Positions 1 through 6,619 of a stretch of DNA of 14,066 bases are shown one piece after another. The stretch is from an uncultured Lachnospiraceae bacterium (GTDB taxonomy: Bacteria; Bacillota; Clostridia; Lachnospirales; Lachnospiraceae): NCBI GenBank assembly GCA_902782715.1, contig CACZOG010000037.1, positions 1 through 14,066 of the forward strand. The letters run 5' to 3'. Made by a program: the position numbers and the translations under genes. Within the stretch, counting starts at the first letter, position 1. Each line of letters starts with the position of its first letter. The notes beneath the pieces were generated by a model. It ran no database searches. It was not told the DNA's origin and worked only from the letters and a program-made list of their open reading frames with translations.

Positions 1-1950
1 GAGATACCGTACACGGACCAGTGGGGAGAGTTCTATTCTGCATACAGCCCTGTTTTTGATTCAACGGGACATGTTGCAGGTATAGTTGCCGTGGACTTTT
101 CCGTAGAATGGTTCGAAGATCAGCTCTCATCTCAGACACGTTCCACTATTATAAGTTATTTTATCATTCTTCTTATTTCGCAGTTTGTTGCAGGTATTAT
201 CACATTCTTTACCGTAAGACCTTTTATCAAACAGCAGGCTGAACTTTTTGCACAGAAAGTAAGTGCCGAAAGTGCCAGCAATGCAAAGAGCGATTTCCTT
301 GCGAATATGTCACACGAGATAAGAACTCCTATCAATGCCGTTCTCGGAATGAACGAGATGATCATGCGTGAGGATAAAAGAGCTCTTGAACTTGATGAAA
401 AAGAATCCGAAGATATCCGTGAAGCTTTAAAGAATATCGGCGGTTATTCGGCAGATGTAAAAAAGGCCGGACATAATCTTCTTGCAATAGTTAACGATAT
501 TCTGGATTTCTCCAAAATCGAGGCAGGAAAGATGGATATCGTTGAAGCGCCTTACCAGTTAAGTTCTATGTTAAACGATCTGAATAACCTGATCCTTTTT
601 AAGGCTCAGGATAAAGCTCTTGATTTTGCTATCGATGTAGATAAGTCGCTTCCTCATGAACTCTTCGGAGACGAGGTTCGTATTCGTCAGGTTATTACGA
701 ATCTTTTAAACAACGCCGTAAAATATACGGAAAAAGGCTCGGTAAAATTAACATTCAGAGGCGAGAAGACCGAAGAAGGCAAGCTGACTTTGGTTGTTAT
801 GGTCAAAGACACCGGAATCGGAATCAAGGAAGAGGATATAGAGAAACTTTTCAATAAGTTTCAGAGACTTGAAATGGAACATAACAGCACTGTTGAAGGC
901 ACCGGACTCGGCCTTGCCATTACACAGCGCCTGATAAGTATGATGGGTGGTACGATCGACGTAAAGAGTGAGTATAAAAAAGGCTCTTTATTTACAGTCA
1001 GAATACCCCAGAAGATCGTTTCGAATGTTCCCATTGGAGATTTTCAGGCTCATTTTGAAGCAAATATGATCGAAAGCAGACCTTACAGGGAAACATTCCG
1101 TGCTCCGTCCGCGAAGATTCTTATTGTTGACGATACGAGGATCAACCTTACGGTTGCCGTTAATCTTTTAAAGAATACCAAAGTGCAGATCGAGACTGCG
1201 ACAAGCGGTGCGGAATCGATCGCCATGTCAAAGAAGGTTAAATACGATCTGATACTTATGGACCAGAGAATGCCGGAAATGGACGGAACTCAGGCGCTTC
1301 ACCATATTCGTGAAACCGAAGGCGGACTTAACGGCGATACACCTGTTATCTGTCTTACCGCAGATGCAGTTATCGGCGCCAAGGAACGTTATCTTGCCCA
1401 GGGATTCAATGACTATCTTACCAAGCCAATTGATGTTAATGCGCTTGAAAAGATGATGGTCAAATACCTTCCGGAAGATAAGGTTGAGATCGTACAAGAA
1501 ATTGAAAATGCCGGCAGAGAAGATTCGGTATTTAATGAGGATAACTGTGATATGCTCCGCAGGAACGGTGTTGAACCGGATATAGGGATGCAGTATTGCC
1601 AGAATGATGAAAGTTTTTATCTTTCGGTACTTACGGAATATGCCAACAGCAAAGAAGAAAAAGCGGATTTCCTTCAGAAAAATTATTCTTCCGAAAACTG
1701 GAAAGACTACACGATCTACGTTCATTCGCTTAAAAGCACTTCGAAGCTTATCGGTGCTATTGAACTTTCGGATATTGCTGCAAAACTTGAAGCTGCAGCA
1801 AATGCCGGCGAGGGTGAAATTATCCGCATGGACCATGATACCATGATGAGAAAATATGACAGAGTTACAAGGGCTTTATTTGAGATAGTTCCCAAGAACG
1901 ATATTTCGTATGACAATGAAGTGATTGAATTTCTTCCGGTTAACGAATGA
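1..1950 (+). CDS. Hybrid sensor histidine kinase with receiver and Hpt domains (5' partial)
   Basis: This membrane phosphorelay sensor autophosphorylates on histidine and passes phosphate to its own receiver and then its Hpt domain. The reading frame is open from base 1, so the gene begins outside the window; an apparent GTG start at 91 is internal. Counting codons from base 1, residues 4-40 look like the end of an extracytoplasmic Cache-type sensor, and a membrane helix spans about 49-73. HisKA has the H-box MSHEIRTP with phospho-acceptor His105. The ATPase domain has the N-box NLLNNAVKYT, G1 DTGIGI from Asp270 and G2 GTGLGLAI from Gly300. The receiver covers about 372-489 (acidic pair Asp377-Asp378, phospho-acceptor Asp421 in MDQRMPEMDG). 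A C-terminal Hpt has His575 in HSLKSTSKLIGA. All catalytic residues are intact. The ligand and final response regulator cannot be told, and no separate regulator gene is adjacent. Confidence 0.95.
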   Translation, partial: EIPYTDQWGEFYSAYSPVFDSTGHVAGIVAVDFSVEWFEDQLSSQTRSTIISYFIILLISQFVAGIITFFTVRPFIKQQAELFAQKVSAESASNAKSDFLANMSHEIRTPINAVLGMNEMIMREDKRALELDEKESEDIREALKNIGGYSADVKKAGHNLLAIVNDILDFSKIEAGKMDIVEAPYQLSSMLNDLNNLILFKAQDKALDFAIDVDKSLPHELFGDEVRIRQVITNLLNNAVKYTEKGSVKLTFRGEKTEEGKLTLVVMVKDTGIGIKEEDIEKLFNKFQRLEMEHNSTVEGTGLGLAITQRLISMMGGTIDVKSEYKKGSLFTVRIPQKIVSNVPIGDFQAHFEANMIESRPYRETFRAPSAKILIVDDTRINLTVAVNLLKNTKVQIETATSGAESIAMSKKVKYDLILMDQRMPEMDGTQALHHIRETEGGLNGDTPVICLTADAVIGAKERYLAQGFNDYLTKPIDVNALEKMMVKYLPEDKVEIVQEIENAGREDSVFNEDNCDMLRRNGVEPDIGMQYCQNDESFYLSVLTEYANSKEEKADFLQKNYSSENWKDYTIYVHSLKSTSKLIGAIELSDIAAKLEAAANAGEGEIIRMDHDTMMRKYDRVTRALFEIVPKNDISYDNEVIEFLPVNE

Positions 1951-1964
1951 TGAAAGAGGATAGT

Positions 1965-2636
1965 ATGACTGTTTACGATAAACTCCTTGAAGTAAAAGAT
2001 GATGCATATAAGGAATTTCAGGCCAAGCTCGTTCCGAATATTTCCGCTGATACTATTTTAGGAGTTAAAACTCCCGAGTTAAGAAGGATTGCCAAGGAAG
2101 TTTTCTTAAGCGAAGATAAGGATGCTTTTCTTAACAGCCTTCCCCATAAATATTATGAGGAAAACCTTATTCATTTTTTCATAATATCCATGATAAAAGA
2201 TTTCGATGAATGTATTAAAGAGGTCGACAGATTTCTTCCGTATGTCGATTGCTGGCCCGTATCGGATCAGGCATCTCCCAAATCTTTTAAGAAAAATCAC
2301 GATAAACTCCTTCCTCACATAAAAAAATGGATGAAATCCAAGCATGTATACACGGCACGTTTCGGTATCCGTATGCTTATGAACGAATTCTTAGGCGAAG
2401 ATTTTAAGAGCGAATATCCTAAAATGGTTGCATCTTTAAAGGGAGAGGATTATTATCTTAAAATGATGGTTGCGTGGTATTTTGCCACGGCACTTGCAAA
2501 GCAGTATGATGAGAGTGTCAAGTATATAGAAGAGCATAAACTTGATGACTGGGTTCATAAGAAAGCCATTCAGAAAGCTATTGAAAGTTTCAGGGTTTCC
2601 GATGAACACAAGGAGTACTTAAAGACATTACGATGA
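1965..2636 (+). CDS. AlkD-family DNA alkylation repair glycosylase
   Basis: A HEAT-like-repeat DNA glycosylase, expected to excise bulky or cationic alkylated purines (N3-/N7-alkyl) as the first step of base excision repair in the cytoplasm. The 223-residue length fits the family. Visible family features are GVKTPELRRIAKE near the N-terminus, a W-x3-D pair (Trp97 and Asp101 in CWPVSDQ) matching the AlkD active-site Trp/Asp, an arginine-containing helix (ARFGIRM), and the later VAWYFATALAKQY helix. I chose ATG 1965 because GAAAGAGG lies about 5 bases upstream and homologues begin similarly (MxVYDKLLE). An alternative ATG at 1947 overlaps the kinase stop as ATGA but lacks a Shine-Dalgarno site and would add six residues. 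It sits between a kinase and a zinc-related gene and overlaps the latter by 4 bases, so co-transcription is likely. A functional link to either neighbour is not evident. Confidence 0.88.
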   Translation: MTVYDKLLEVKDDAYKEFQAKLVPNISADTILGVKTPELRRIAKEVFLSEDKDAFLNSLPHKYYEENLIHFFIISMIKDFDECIKEVDRFLPYVDCWPVSDQASPKSFKKNHDKLLPHIKKWMKSKHVYTARFGIRMLMNEFLGEDFKSEYPKMVASLKGEDYYLKMMVAWYFATALAKQYDESVKYIEEHKLDDWVHKKAIQKAIESFRVSDEHKEYLKTLR

Positions 2637-2944
2637 CAGATTTAAATAACATTAAAGTTAAAAGAATAATTTCGGGCAGCATAGCTTTTATGGTGCTCGT
2701 TTTATTGTTTTTATCATCTCTTTTTATAGCCGTTGAAGCAGATCATCACTGTAATGACGATGATTGTCAGATATGTGAGTGCATTCATCAGTGTCTGAAT
2801 ATTCTTCATGGCGTAGACGATTTACTGCCTTCTCAGACGACAGTATTGATTCCCGTTCTCGCTATTCTTTTTATTGTATCTTTATCGGTATGCGATATAA
2901 AAACTGACACGCCGATATCAAGAAAAGTCCGTCTTAATGATTGA
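2633..2944 (+). CDS. Small two-helix membrane protein with His/Cys-rich metal-binding-like loop
   Basis: A 103-residue protein of unknown function. Membrane helices lie at about residues 13-33 and 67-87. Between them is a compact cluster, His38-His39-Cys40 followed by Cys45, Cys48, Cys50 and Cys54 (C-x4-C-x2-C-x-C-x3-C), with acidic residues in the first gap. Both ends carry charged residues; the loop is probably extracytoplasmic if the basic N-terminus stays inside. The ATG overlaps the stop of the glycosylase gene (ATGA), suggesting translational coupling, and the next gene is a ZnuA-type zinc-binding lipoprotein. I recall similar small HHC/CxxC membrane proteins beside zinc uptake genes in other Clostridia, so a role in metal sensing, delivery or transport support is a reasonable inference. 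A disulfide or redox role is the alternative. No annotated domain name can be given with confidence. Confidence 0.8.
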   Translation: MTDLNNIKVKRIISGSIAFMVLVLLFLSSLFIAVEADHHCNDDDCQICECIHQCLNILHGVDDLLPSQTTVLIPVLAILFIVSLSVCDIKTDTPISRKVRLND

Positions 2945-2952
2945 AAGATCTC

Positions 2953-2980
2953 TTTAAAATTCATTCTTTAATAATTTAAT
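2953..2980 (+). promoter_or_regulatory. Possible sigma-A promoter before the zinc-binding lipoprotein gene
   Basis: TTTAAA (2953-2958) and TTTAAT (2975-2980) are separated by 16 bases, matching 4/6 and 5/6 positions of the -35 and -10 consensus. Transcription would start near 2987, leaving a short leader before the Shine-Dalgarno GGAGG at 2992-2996. The region is very AT-rich, so such matches arise easily by chance. The upstream gene may instead supply read-through transcription. Confidence 0.3.
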
Positions 2981-2991
2981 ACTTGAATTTT
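2956..2991. repeat. Perfect 8-bp inverted repeat flanking the candidate -10
   Basis: AAAATTCA (2956-2963) and TGAATTTT (2984-2991) are exact reverse complements separated by 20 bases, ending directly before the ribosome-binding site of the zinc-binding lipoprotein gene. It could be an operator half-site pair or a leader hairpin. It does not match the usual Zur box, the arms are AT-only apart from one base pair, and chance occurrence is quite possible. Confidence 0.25.
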
Positions 2992-3003
2992 GGAGGTTTT
3001 TTT

Positions 3004-4080
3004 ATGAAAAAAATACTGACTTTATTTTTTGCTGCCATTTTTATGGCAGGCTGTTTTAGCGCTTGCACAGTAAACAGCGGCGTAAATAATGCTAATGACG
3101 GAAAAATCAAAATTGTTGTTTCGATATTCCCCGCATATGACTGGGTTATGAATGTACTGGGCGATAATCCCGGAAATGCAGATGTTAAACTTCTTCTTGA
3201 TAACGGAGTGGACTTACATAATTATCAGCCTACAGCAGAAGACATTGTAATGATATCTGACTGTGACATGTTCATTTATGTCGGCGGAGAATCAGATGAG
3301 TGGATTGATGAAGTCCTTGAAAATGCCAATAATGATCACATGGCTGTCATCAATCTTATGGAAGCACTCGGTGAATTCGCCAAAGAAGAAGAACTCGTTG
3401 AGGGAATGCAGTCTGAAGAACATGATCATGAACACGGACACGAAGATGCAGATCATGATGAAGATGAGGAAGAACATGATCACGATGAGGAAGGTCATGA
3501 AGAGCATGAGCACCACCATGAGCATGATGAAGATGAGATAGAGTATGACGAACATGTATGGCTTTCTCTTCGTAATGCTGAGATCTTCACTCAGAAGATA
3601 TCCGATGAACTTCAGACGATAGATAAGGATAATGCTGAAATTTACAAAAGTAATTCAGAAAAATATATCAGCGAACTGAATGCTCTTGATAAGAAATATG
3701 TTGAAGCGGTTTCTTCGGCGGATTATAACACTCTTTTGTTTGCAGACCGTTTCCCTTTCAGATACTTTGTGGATGATTACGATCTTTCATATTATGCCGC
3801 ATTTATAGGCTGTTCAACTGAGAATCAGGCAACTTTTGATACTATTATTTTCTTATCGAAGAAAATTGACGAATTATCTCTTCCCTGCGTTTTGACAATT
3901 GAAAATTCAGATAAAAAAATAGCACAGACAGTAATTGATAATACCGAATCCAAAGACATGAAAATACTGACGATGGATTCAATGCAGACAACTACTGCCG
4001 AGGATATCAAGAACGGTGCAAGTTATCTGGGTATTATGGAGAGTAACCTTGAAGTTTTAAAGGAAGCATTGTCAAAGTAA
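3004..4080 (+). CDS. ZnuA/AdcA-type metal ABC transporter substrate-binding lipoprotein
   Basis: An extracytoplasmic lipoprotein that should bind Zn2+ (possibly Mn2+) and hand it to an ABC permease. The signal peptide MKKILTLFFAAIFMAGC has a lipobox with Cys17 as the lipidation site. The cluster A-I fold is indicated by IKIVVSIFPAYDWV near the start, His72 in DLHNYQPT, His184 in YDEHVWLS, and a C-terminal ENSDKKIA segment carrying the usual acidic ligand. Residues 140-179 form a His/Asp/Glu loop with 13 histidines, the hallmark flexible loop of zinc-specific members. The usual third ligand histidine (HDAFGY-type motif) is replaced by a RFPFRYF segment. Length (358) is normal for loop-containing members. 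ATG 3004 follows GGAGG at 2992-2996; a TTG at 2983 has no Shine-Dalgarno site and would spoil the signal peptide. No permease or ATPase gene is adjacent. Confidence 0.93.
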   Translation: MKKILTLFFAAIFMAGCFSACTVNSGVNNANDGKIKIVVSIFPAYDWVMNVLGDNPGNADVKLLLDNGVDLHNYQPTAEDIVMISDCDMFIYVGGESDEWIDEVLENANNDHMAVINLMEALGEFAKEEELVEGMQSEEHDHEHGHEDADHDEDEEEHDHDEEGHEEHEHHHEHDEDEIEYDEHVWLSLRNAEIFTQKISDELQTIDKDNAEIYKSNSEKYISELNALDKKYVEAVSSADYNTLLFADRFPFRYFVDDYDLSYYAAFIGCSTENQATFDTIIFLSKKIDELSLPCVLTIENSDKKIAQTVIDNTESKDMKILTMDSMQTTTAEDIKNGASYLGIMESNLEVLKEALSK

Positions 4081-4095
4081 TATGGGAGTTTAAGT

Positions 4096-4773
4096 ATGAA
4101 GATTAAGAAGCTGACAGGCATTTTATTTGTTGCGGTTGCTTTATCAATAATTGGCTGCGGTGTTAAAAACAGTATAAACAGTCGCGTTACGACAATTGAC
4201 AATACCGAGCCGGCCATAGTTAACGAACAAAATATCGATGATATGAATTCAAGCGGAATAAATCCGAAAGAGCAGGATGAGATCGAATCATCTGAGAATA
4301 ATTCAAATGCGGATGATTCGGTGTTGGAAAGTGCTCAACAGAGTACACCGGAAGATGGATCAAACGCTGAAACAGCTGACGATGTTGAGAACGATCGAAC
4401 GGAGAGTAAGACAAGCACAGTTCCCGAGCCTGATCTGGATTTAACGAAAATGTCCGGAATCATAGTTTATTCCGAAGTCTACAACATGCTCTGTTATCCT
4501 GAAGACTATATGGATAAAACCATAAGAATGGCTGGAGTTAACGGCATAGTGTATGATGAGGAAATGAACTGTTATCTTTTCGGCTGTGTGATATCCGATG
4601 CAACGGCATGCTGTTCACAGGGAATCGAATACAGGCTTACCGATGAATTCGTAAATCCCGATGATTATCCCGAACAGGGAGAGGATATATGTGTACAGGG
4701 AATATTTGATACATATGATATCGGTGATTTCAGGTACTGTTATTTAAAAGAAGCCGTTATTATTGAAGAATAA
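4096..4773 (+). CDS. Lipoprotein with acidic linker and Cys-containing C-terminal domain (zinc cluster partner)
   Basis: A 225-residue secreted lipoprotein of unknown function. The signal peptide ends in LSIIGC with Cys21 as the lipid anchor. Residues about 25-115 are a low-complexity, Ser/Asn/Glu/Asp-rich linker, probably disordered. The C-terminal domain (about 118-225) is compact, with YSEVYNMLCYPEDYMDKTIR, then a Cys-rich core (FGCVISDATACCSQGIEYRL) and beta-strand-like segments with conserved-looking DDYPEQG. An OB-like beta-barrel is a guess. I recall this DATACC domain next to zinc ABC genes in other Lachnospiraceae. GGGAG at 4084-4088 is 7 bases before the ATG, and only 15 bases separate it from the ZnuA-like gene, so the two are almost surely co-transcribed. 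A terminator follows at 4815. A role in extracytoplasmic metal binding or transfer is inferred. Confidence 0.82.
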   Translation: MKIKKLTGILFVAVALSIIGCGVKNSINSRVTTIDNTEPAIVNEQNIDDMNSSGINPKEQDEIESSENNSNADDSVLESAQQSTPEDGSNAETADDVENDRTESKTSTVPEPDLDLTKMSGIIVYSEVYNMLCYPEDYMDKTIRMAGVNGIVYDEEMNCYLFGCVISDATACCSQGIEYRLTDEFVNPDDYPEQGEDICVQGIFDTYDIGDFRYCYLKEAVIIEE

Positions 4774-4814
4774 ATTCATATGATATTCCTTTAGATTACT
4801 TTGATGATCGAACG

Positions 4815-4855
4815 GAGGGCAGATCCGTGCTTGCTTGGGATATGCCCTCTTTTTT
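4815..4855 (+). terminator. Rho-independent terminator closing the zinc-related operon
   Basis: GAGGGCA (4815-4821) pairs with TGCCCTC (4843-4849). After a single G/A mismatch the stem continues with ATCC (4823-4826) paired to GGAT (4838-4841), leaving an 11-base loop. Six T residues follow at 4850-4855. It lies 42 bases after the stop of the second lipoprotein gene and before a candidate promoter for the next cluster. Confidence 0.85.
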
Positions 4856-4856
4856 A

Positions 4857-4885
4857 TTGCATGGAAAACTGTTAAGCATTAGAAT
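4857..4885 (+). promoter_or_regulatory. Candidate sigma-A promoter for the six-gene enzyme cluster
   Basis: TTGCAT (4857-4862) and TAGAAT (4880-4885) are separated by exactly 17 bases; the -10 matches 5/6 of TATAAT and the -35 matches TTG plus little else. It starts just after the terminator T-tract and 31 bases before the ATG of the flavodoxin-fold gene, which is where a new transcription unit would be expected to begin. No operator is recognisable. Confidence 0.45.
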
Positions 4886-4916
4886 TAGAATAGTTATGAA
4901 TTAAGAGGGAGAAGCC

Positions 4917-5843
4917 ATGAAAGCTTTTATAGTATATTGTCATCCGTCTGATGATTCTTTTACGAAGAATATGTGTGATTCTTTTTTAAAAGGTATCAAA
5001 GATTCCGGAAATGAATACATTATTTCGGATCTTTACAGGATGGATTTTAAATCGGATATTACAGAACAGGAATATTTAAGAGATGCGAATTATCTGACCA
5101 CTCCGAACGTTGCACCTGATGTGCTGGCAGAGCATGAGAAGATCAACTCCTCGGACGTGATAGTTTTTATATATCCGATATTCTGGACAGAAGCACCGGC
5201 TAAACTTGTCGGATGGTTTGACAGGGTATGGTCATACGGCTTTGCTTACGGCGAAAAGACAATGAAGGAACTAGATAAAGCAGTGATTCTCTGTTCTGCG
5301 GGTAATCCTTTGGAAAGACTTGAAAACTTCGGTCTTTTGGGCAGCATGAAAAAAGTCATGTTCGGCGACAGACTTTTCGGACGTGTTAAGAATAACGAAT
5401 TTGTTCTTTTTGACAGTACTTCAAGAGAGAAGCCCTTAAGGGAAAAGAACTGGGAAGATAACCTGAAGAAGGCTTATGAAAAGGGACTGAATCTTTTTGA
5501 AGTTAAGGAAGAAAAATTCACCCTGGAGGACAGGTTCTTTACGGCAATTGAGAATTCCGAATCGGGAGAAGTATCTTCTCAAACGATCTTTGCATATCAC
5601 CAGAAAGGAAATGTTATCTGGGCCGAATATTCGGGAGGAAGCATTATAAAAGGTTTCCTTTTAGGTACGATAGACGATAATAATAATCTTCACTTTAATT
5701 ATCAGCATATAAATACGGATAATAAATTAAAGTCGGGTTCGTGTGATTCAGTTCCTAAAACAGAAAACGGCATACTTCGTTTTTATGAAAAGTGGAAATG
5801 GACTGACGGTGAAGAAGGAACTTCTATCATAGAGGAAATATAG
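4917..5843 (+). CDS. Flavodoxin-fold NAD(P)H oxidoreductase fused to a C-terminal 'N-acetylglutamate synthase-like' domain
   Basis: Residues 1 to about 195 form a Flavodoxin_2/NQO1-like domain: an N-terminal strand with HPSDDSF (flavin phosphate-binding turn), VIVFIYPIFWTEAPAKLVGWFDRVWSYGFAY (isoalloxazine-contact region) and ILCSAGNP. Members reduce quinones, nitro compounds or azo compounds with NAD(P)H using FMN or FAD in the cytoplasm. Residues about 200-308 are a separate beta-rich domain (ENSESGEVSSQTIFAYHQ, WAEYSGGSIIKGFLLG, YEKWKWTDG). I recall it as a stand-alone small protein often labelled N-acetylglutamate synthase, although it has no GNAT acetyl-CoA motif; its real activity is unknown. 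Single-domain relatives are about 190-200 residues, so the extra 110 residues indicate a fusion. GAGGGAGAA precedes the ATG closely. It is the first of six closely spaced genes; the methyltransferase follows after 27 bases. Confidence 0.88.
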   Translation: MKAFIVYCHPSDDSFTKNMCDSFLKGIKDSGNEYIISDLYRMDFKSDITEQEYLRDANYLTTPNVAPDVLAEHEKINSSDVIVFIYPIFWTEAPAKLVGWFDRVWSYGFAYGEKTMKELDKAVILCSAGNPLERLENFGLLGSMKKVMFGDRLFGRVKNNEFVLFDSTSREKPLREKNWEDNLKKAYEKGLNLFEVKEEKFTLEDRFFTAIENSESGEVSSQTIFAYHQKGNVIWAEYSGGSIIKGFLLGTIDDNNNLHFNYQHINTDNKLKSGSCDSVPKTENGILRFYEKWKWTDGEEGTSIIEEI

Positions 5844-5870
5844 GCATAAATATTTTACTGAGGATAAAAA

Positions 5871-6596
5871 ATGGCAGGTTCAATCAAAGACTACAGAAAA
5901 ATGGTAGAAGAGCCCTGGGGCAGAATGTTCTACGATCAGATTTACAGACAGTTAAACATATCAGATAAAGAAGGATTAAAAATCCTGGATTTCGGTGCCG
6001 GATTCTGCATAACCGCAACACATTATGCAAAGGATCATCATGTTACGGCGATAGAACCGAATGAAGAAATGACGGATCTTCGTATAAAGAGTGACGAATA
6101 CGTTTTGGTAAATGCCGGAGTAGAATATTTAAGAGGTTTGGAAGATAAGAGTTTCGATGTTGTTATCTGCCATAACGTATTGGAATATGCGGATAACAAA
6201 GATGAGATCTTAAATGAACTGGTGAGGGTTTTAAGACCGCAGGGGTTACTTTCCATAGTAAAGCATAATCTTTACGGAAGGGTATTCGGATTTGCCGTAC
6301 TAAACGATAATCCCAAAGGAGCATTGGACATTTTAAGCGACGATAATACTGAAGACAGTATGTTCGGAAACAGAAAAGTTTACACTAATGAGAGTCTAAT
6401 CAGCTATCTTTCGGAAAGTACCGAACTTAAGGATATATTCGGGATCAGAGCATTTTTCGGTCTTTCATCCAATAACGAGATCAAATACACGGATGAGTGG
6501 TACGACAATATGCTCGAGCTGGAAAATAAAGCAAGTTCTTTAGACGAATTTAAGAAAGTTTCGTTCTTTAACCACCTTATTTTCGTAAAGAATTAA
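5871..6596 (+). CDS. Class I SAM-dependent methyltransferase
   Basis: A 241-residue cytoplasmic methyltransferase of the Methyltransf_11/UbiE-like Rossmann type; the acceptor is unknown. Motif I is LDFGAGFCITA, with Asp40 beginning the glycine-rich SAM loop. Glu62 in AIEPNEEM is the acidic residue expected to bind the SAM ribose. The post-motif FDVVICHNVLEYA and the LVRVLRPQGLLSIVKHN strand-helix-strand complete the core. The C-terminal third (about 150-241) is variable and probably recognises the substrate; IVKHNLYGRVFG resembles small-molecule rather than DNA or rRNA methyltransferases. GAGG at 5860-5863 is 7 bases before the ATG. The gene lies 27 bases after the flavodoxin fusion and 23 bases before the deaminase, consistent with one operon. 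No DNA-binding or RNA-binding domain is seen. Confidence 0.88.
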   Translation: MAGSIKDYRKMVEEPWGRMFYDQIYRQLNISDKEGLKILDFGAGFCITATHYAKDHHVTAIEPNEEMTDLRIKSDEYVLVNAGVEYLRGLEDKSFDVVICHNVLEYADNKDEILNELVRVLRPQGLLSIVKHNLYGRVFGFAVLNDNPKGALDILSDDNTEDSMFGNRKVYTNESLISYLSESTELKDIFGIRAFFGLSSNNEIKYTDEWYDNMLELENKASSLDEFKKVSFFNHLIFVKN

Positions 6597-6619
6597 GGCA
6601 GAAACCATAAGGATAACCA

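Noticed and set aside
91..93. GTG as the true start of the first kinase
   Set aside because: The same frame is open to base 1 and encodes a plausible Cache-domain end upstream, so the gene is cut by the window edge.
1228..1836. 202-residue open frame on the minus strand within the first hybrid kinase gene
   Set aside because: It is antisense to the receiver and Hpt coding region whose catalytic motifs are intact; the translation shows no recognisable domain.
2983..3003. Upstream TTG start for the zinc-binding lipoprotein
   Set aside because: It has no Shine-Dalgarno site and would translate through the GGAGG site that serves ATG 3004, adding residues before a normal lipoprotein signal peptide.
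3263..3555. Met-rich + strand frame and Phe/Met/Ile-rich minus-strand frame over the His-rich loop
   Set aside because: Both arise from the repetitive CAT/GAT/GAA codons of the histidine loop read in other frames. The minus-strand one mimics a hydrophobic membrane protein only because of this bias.
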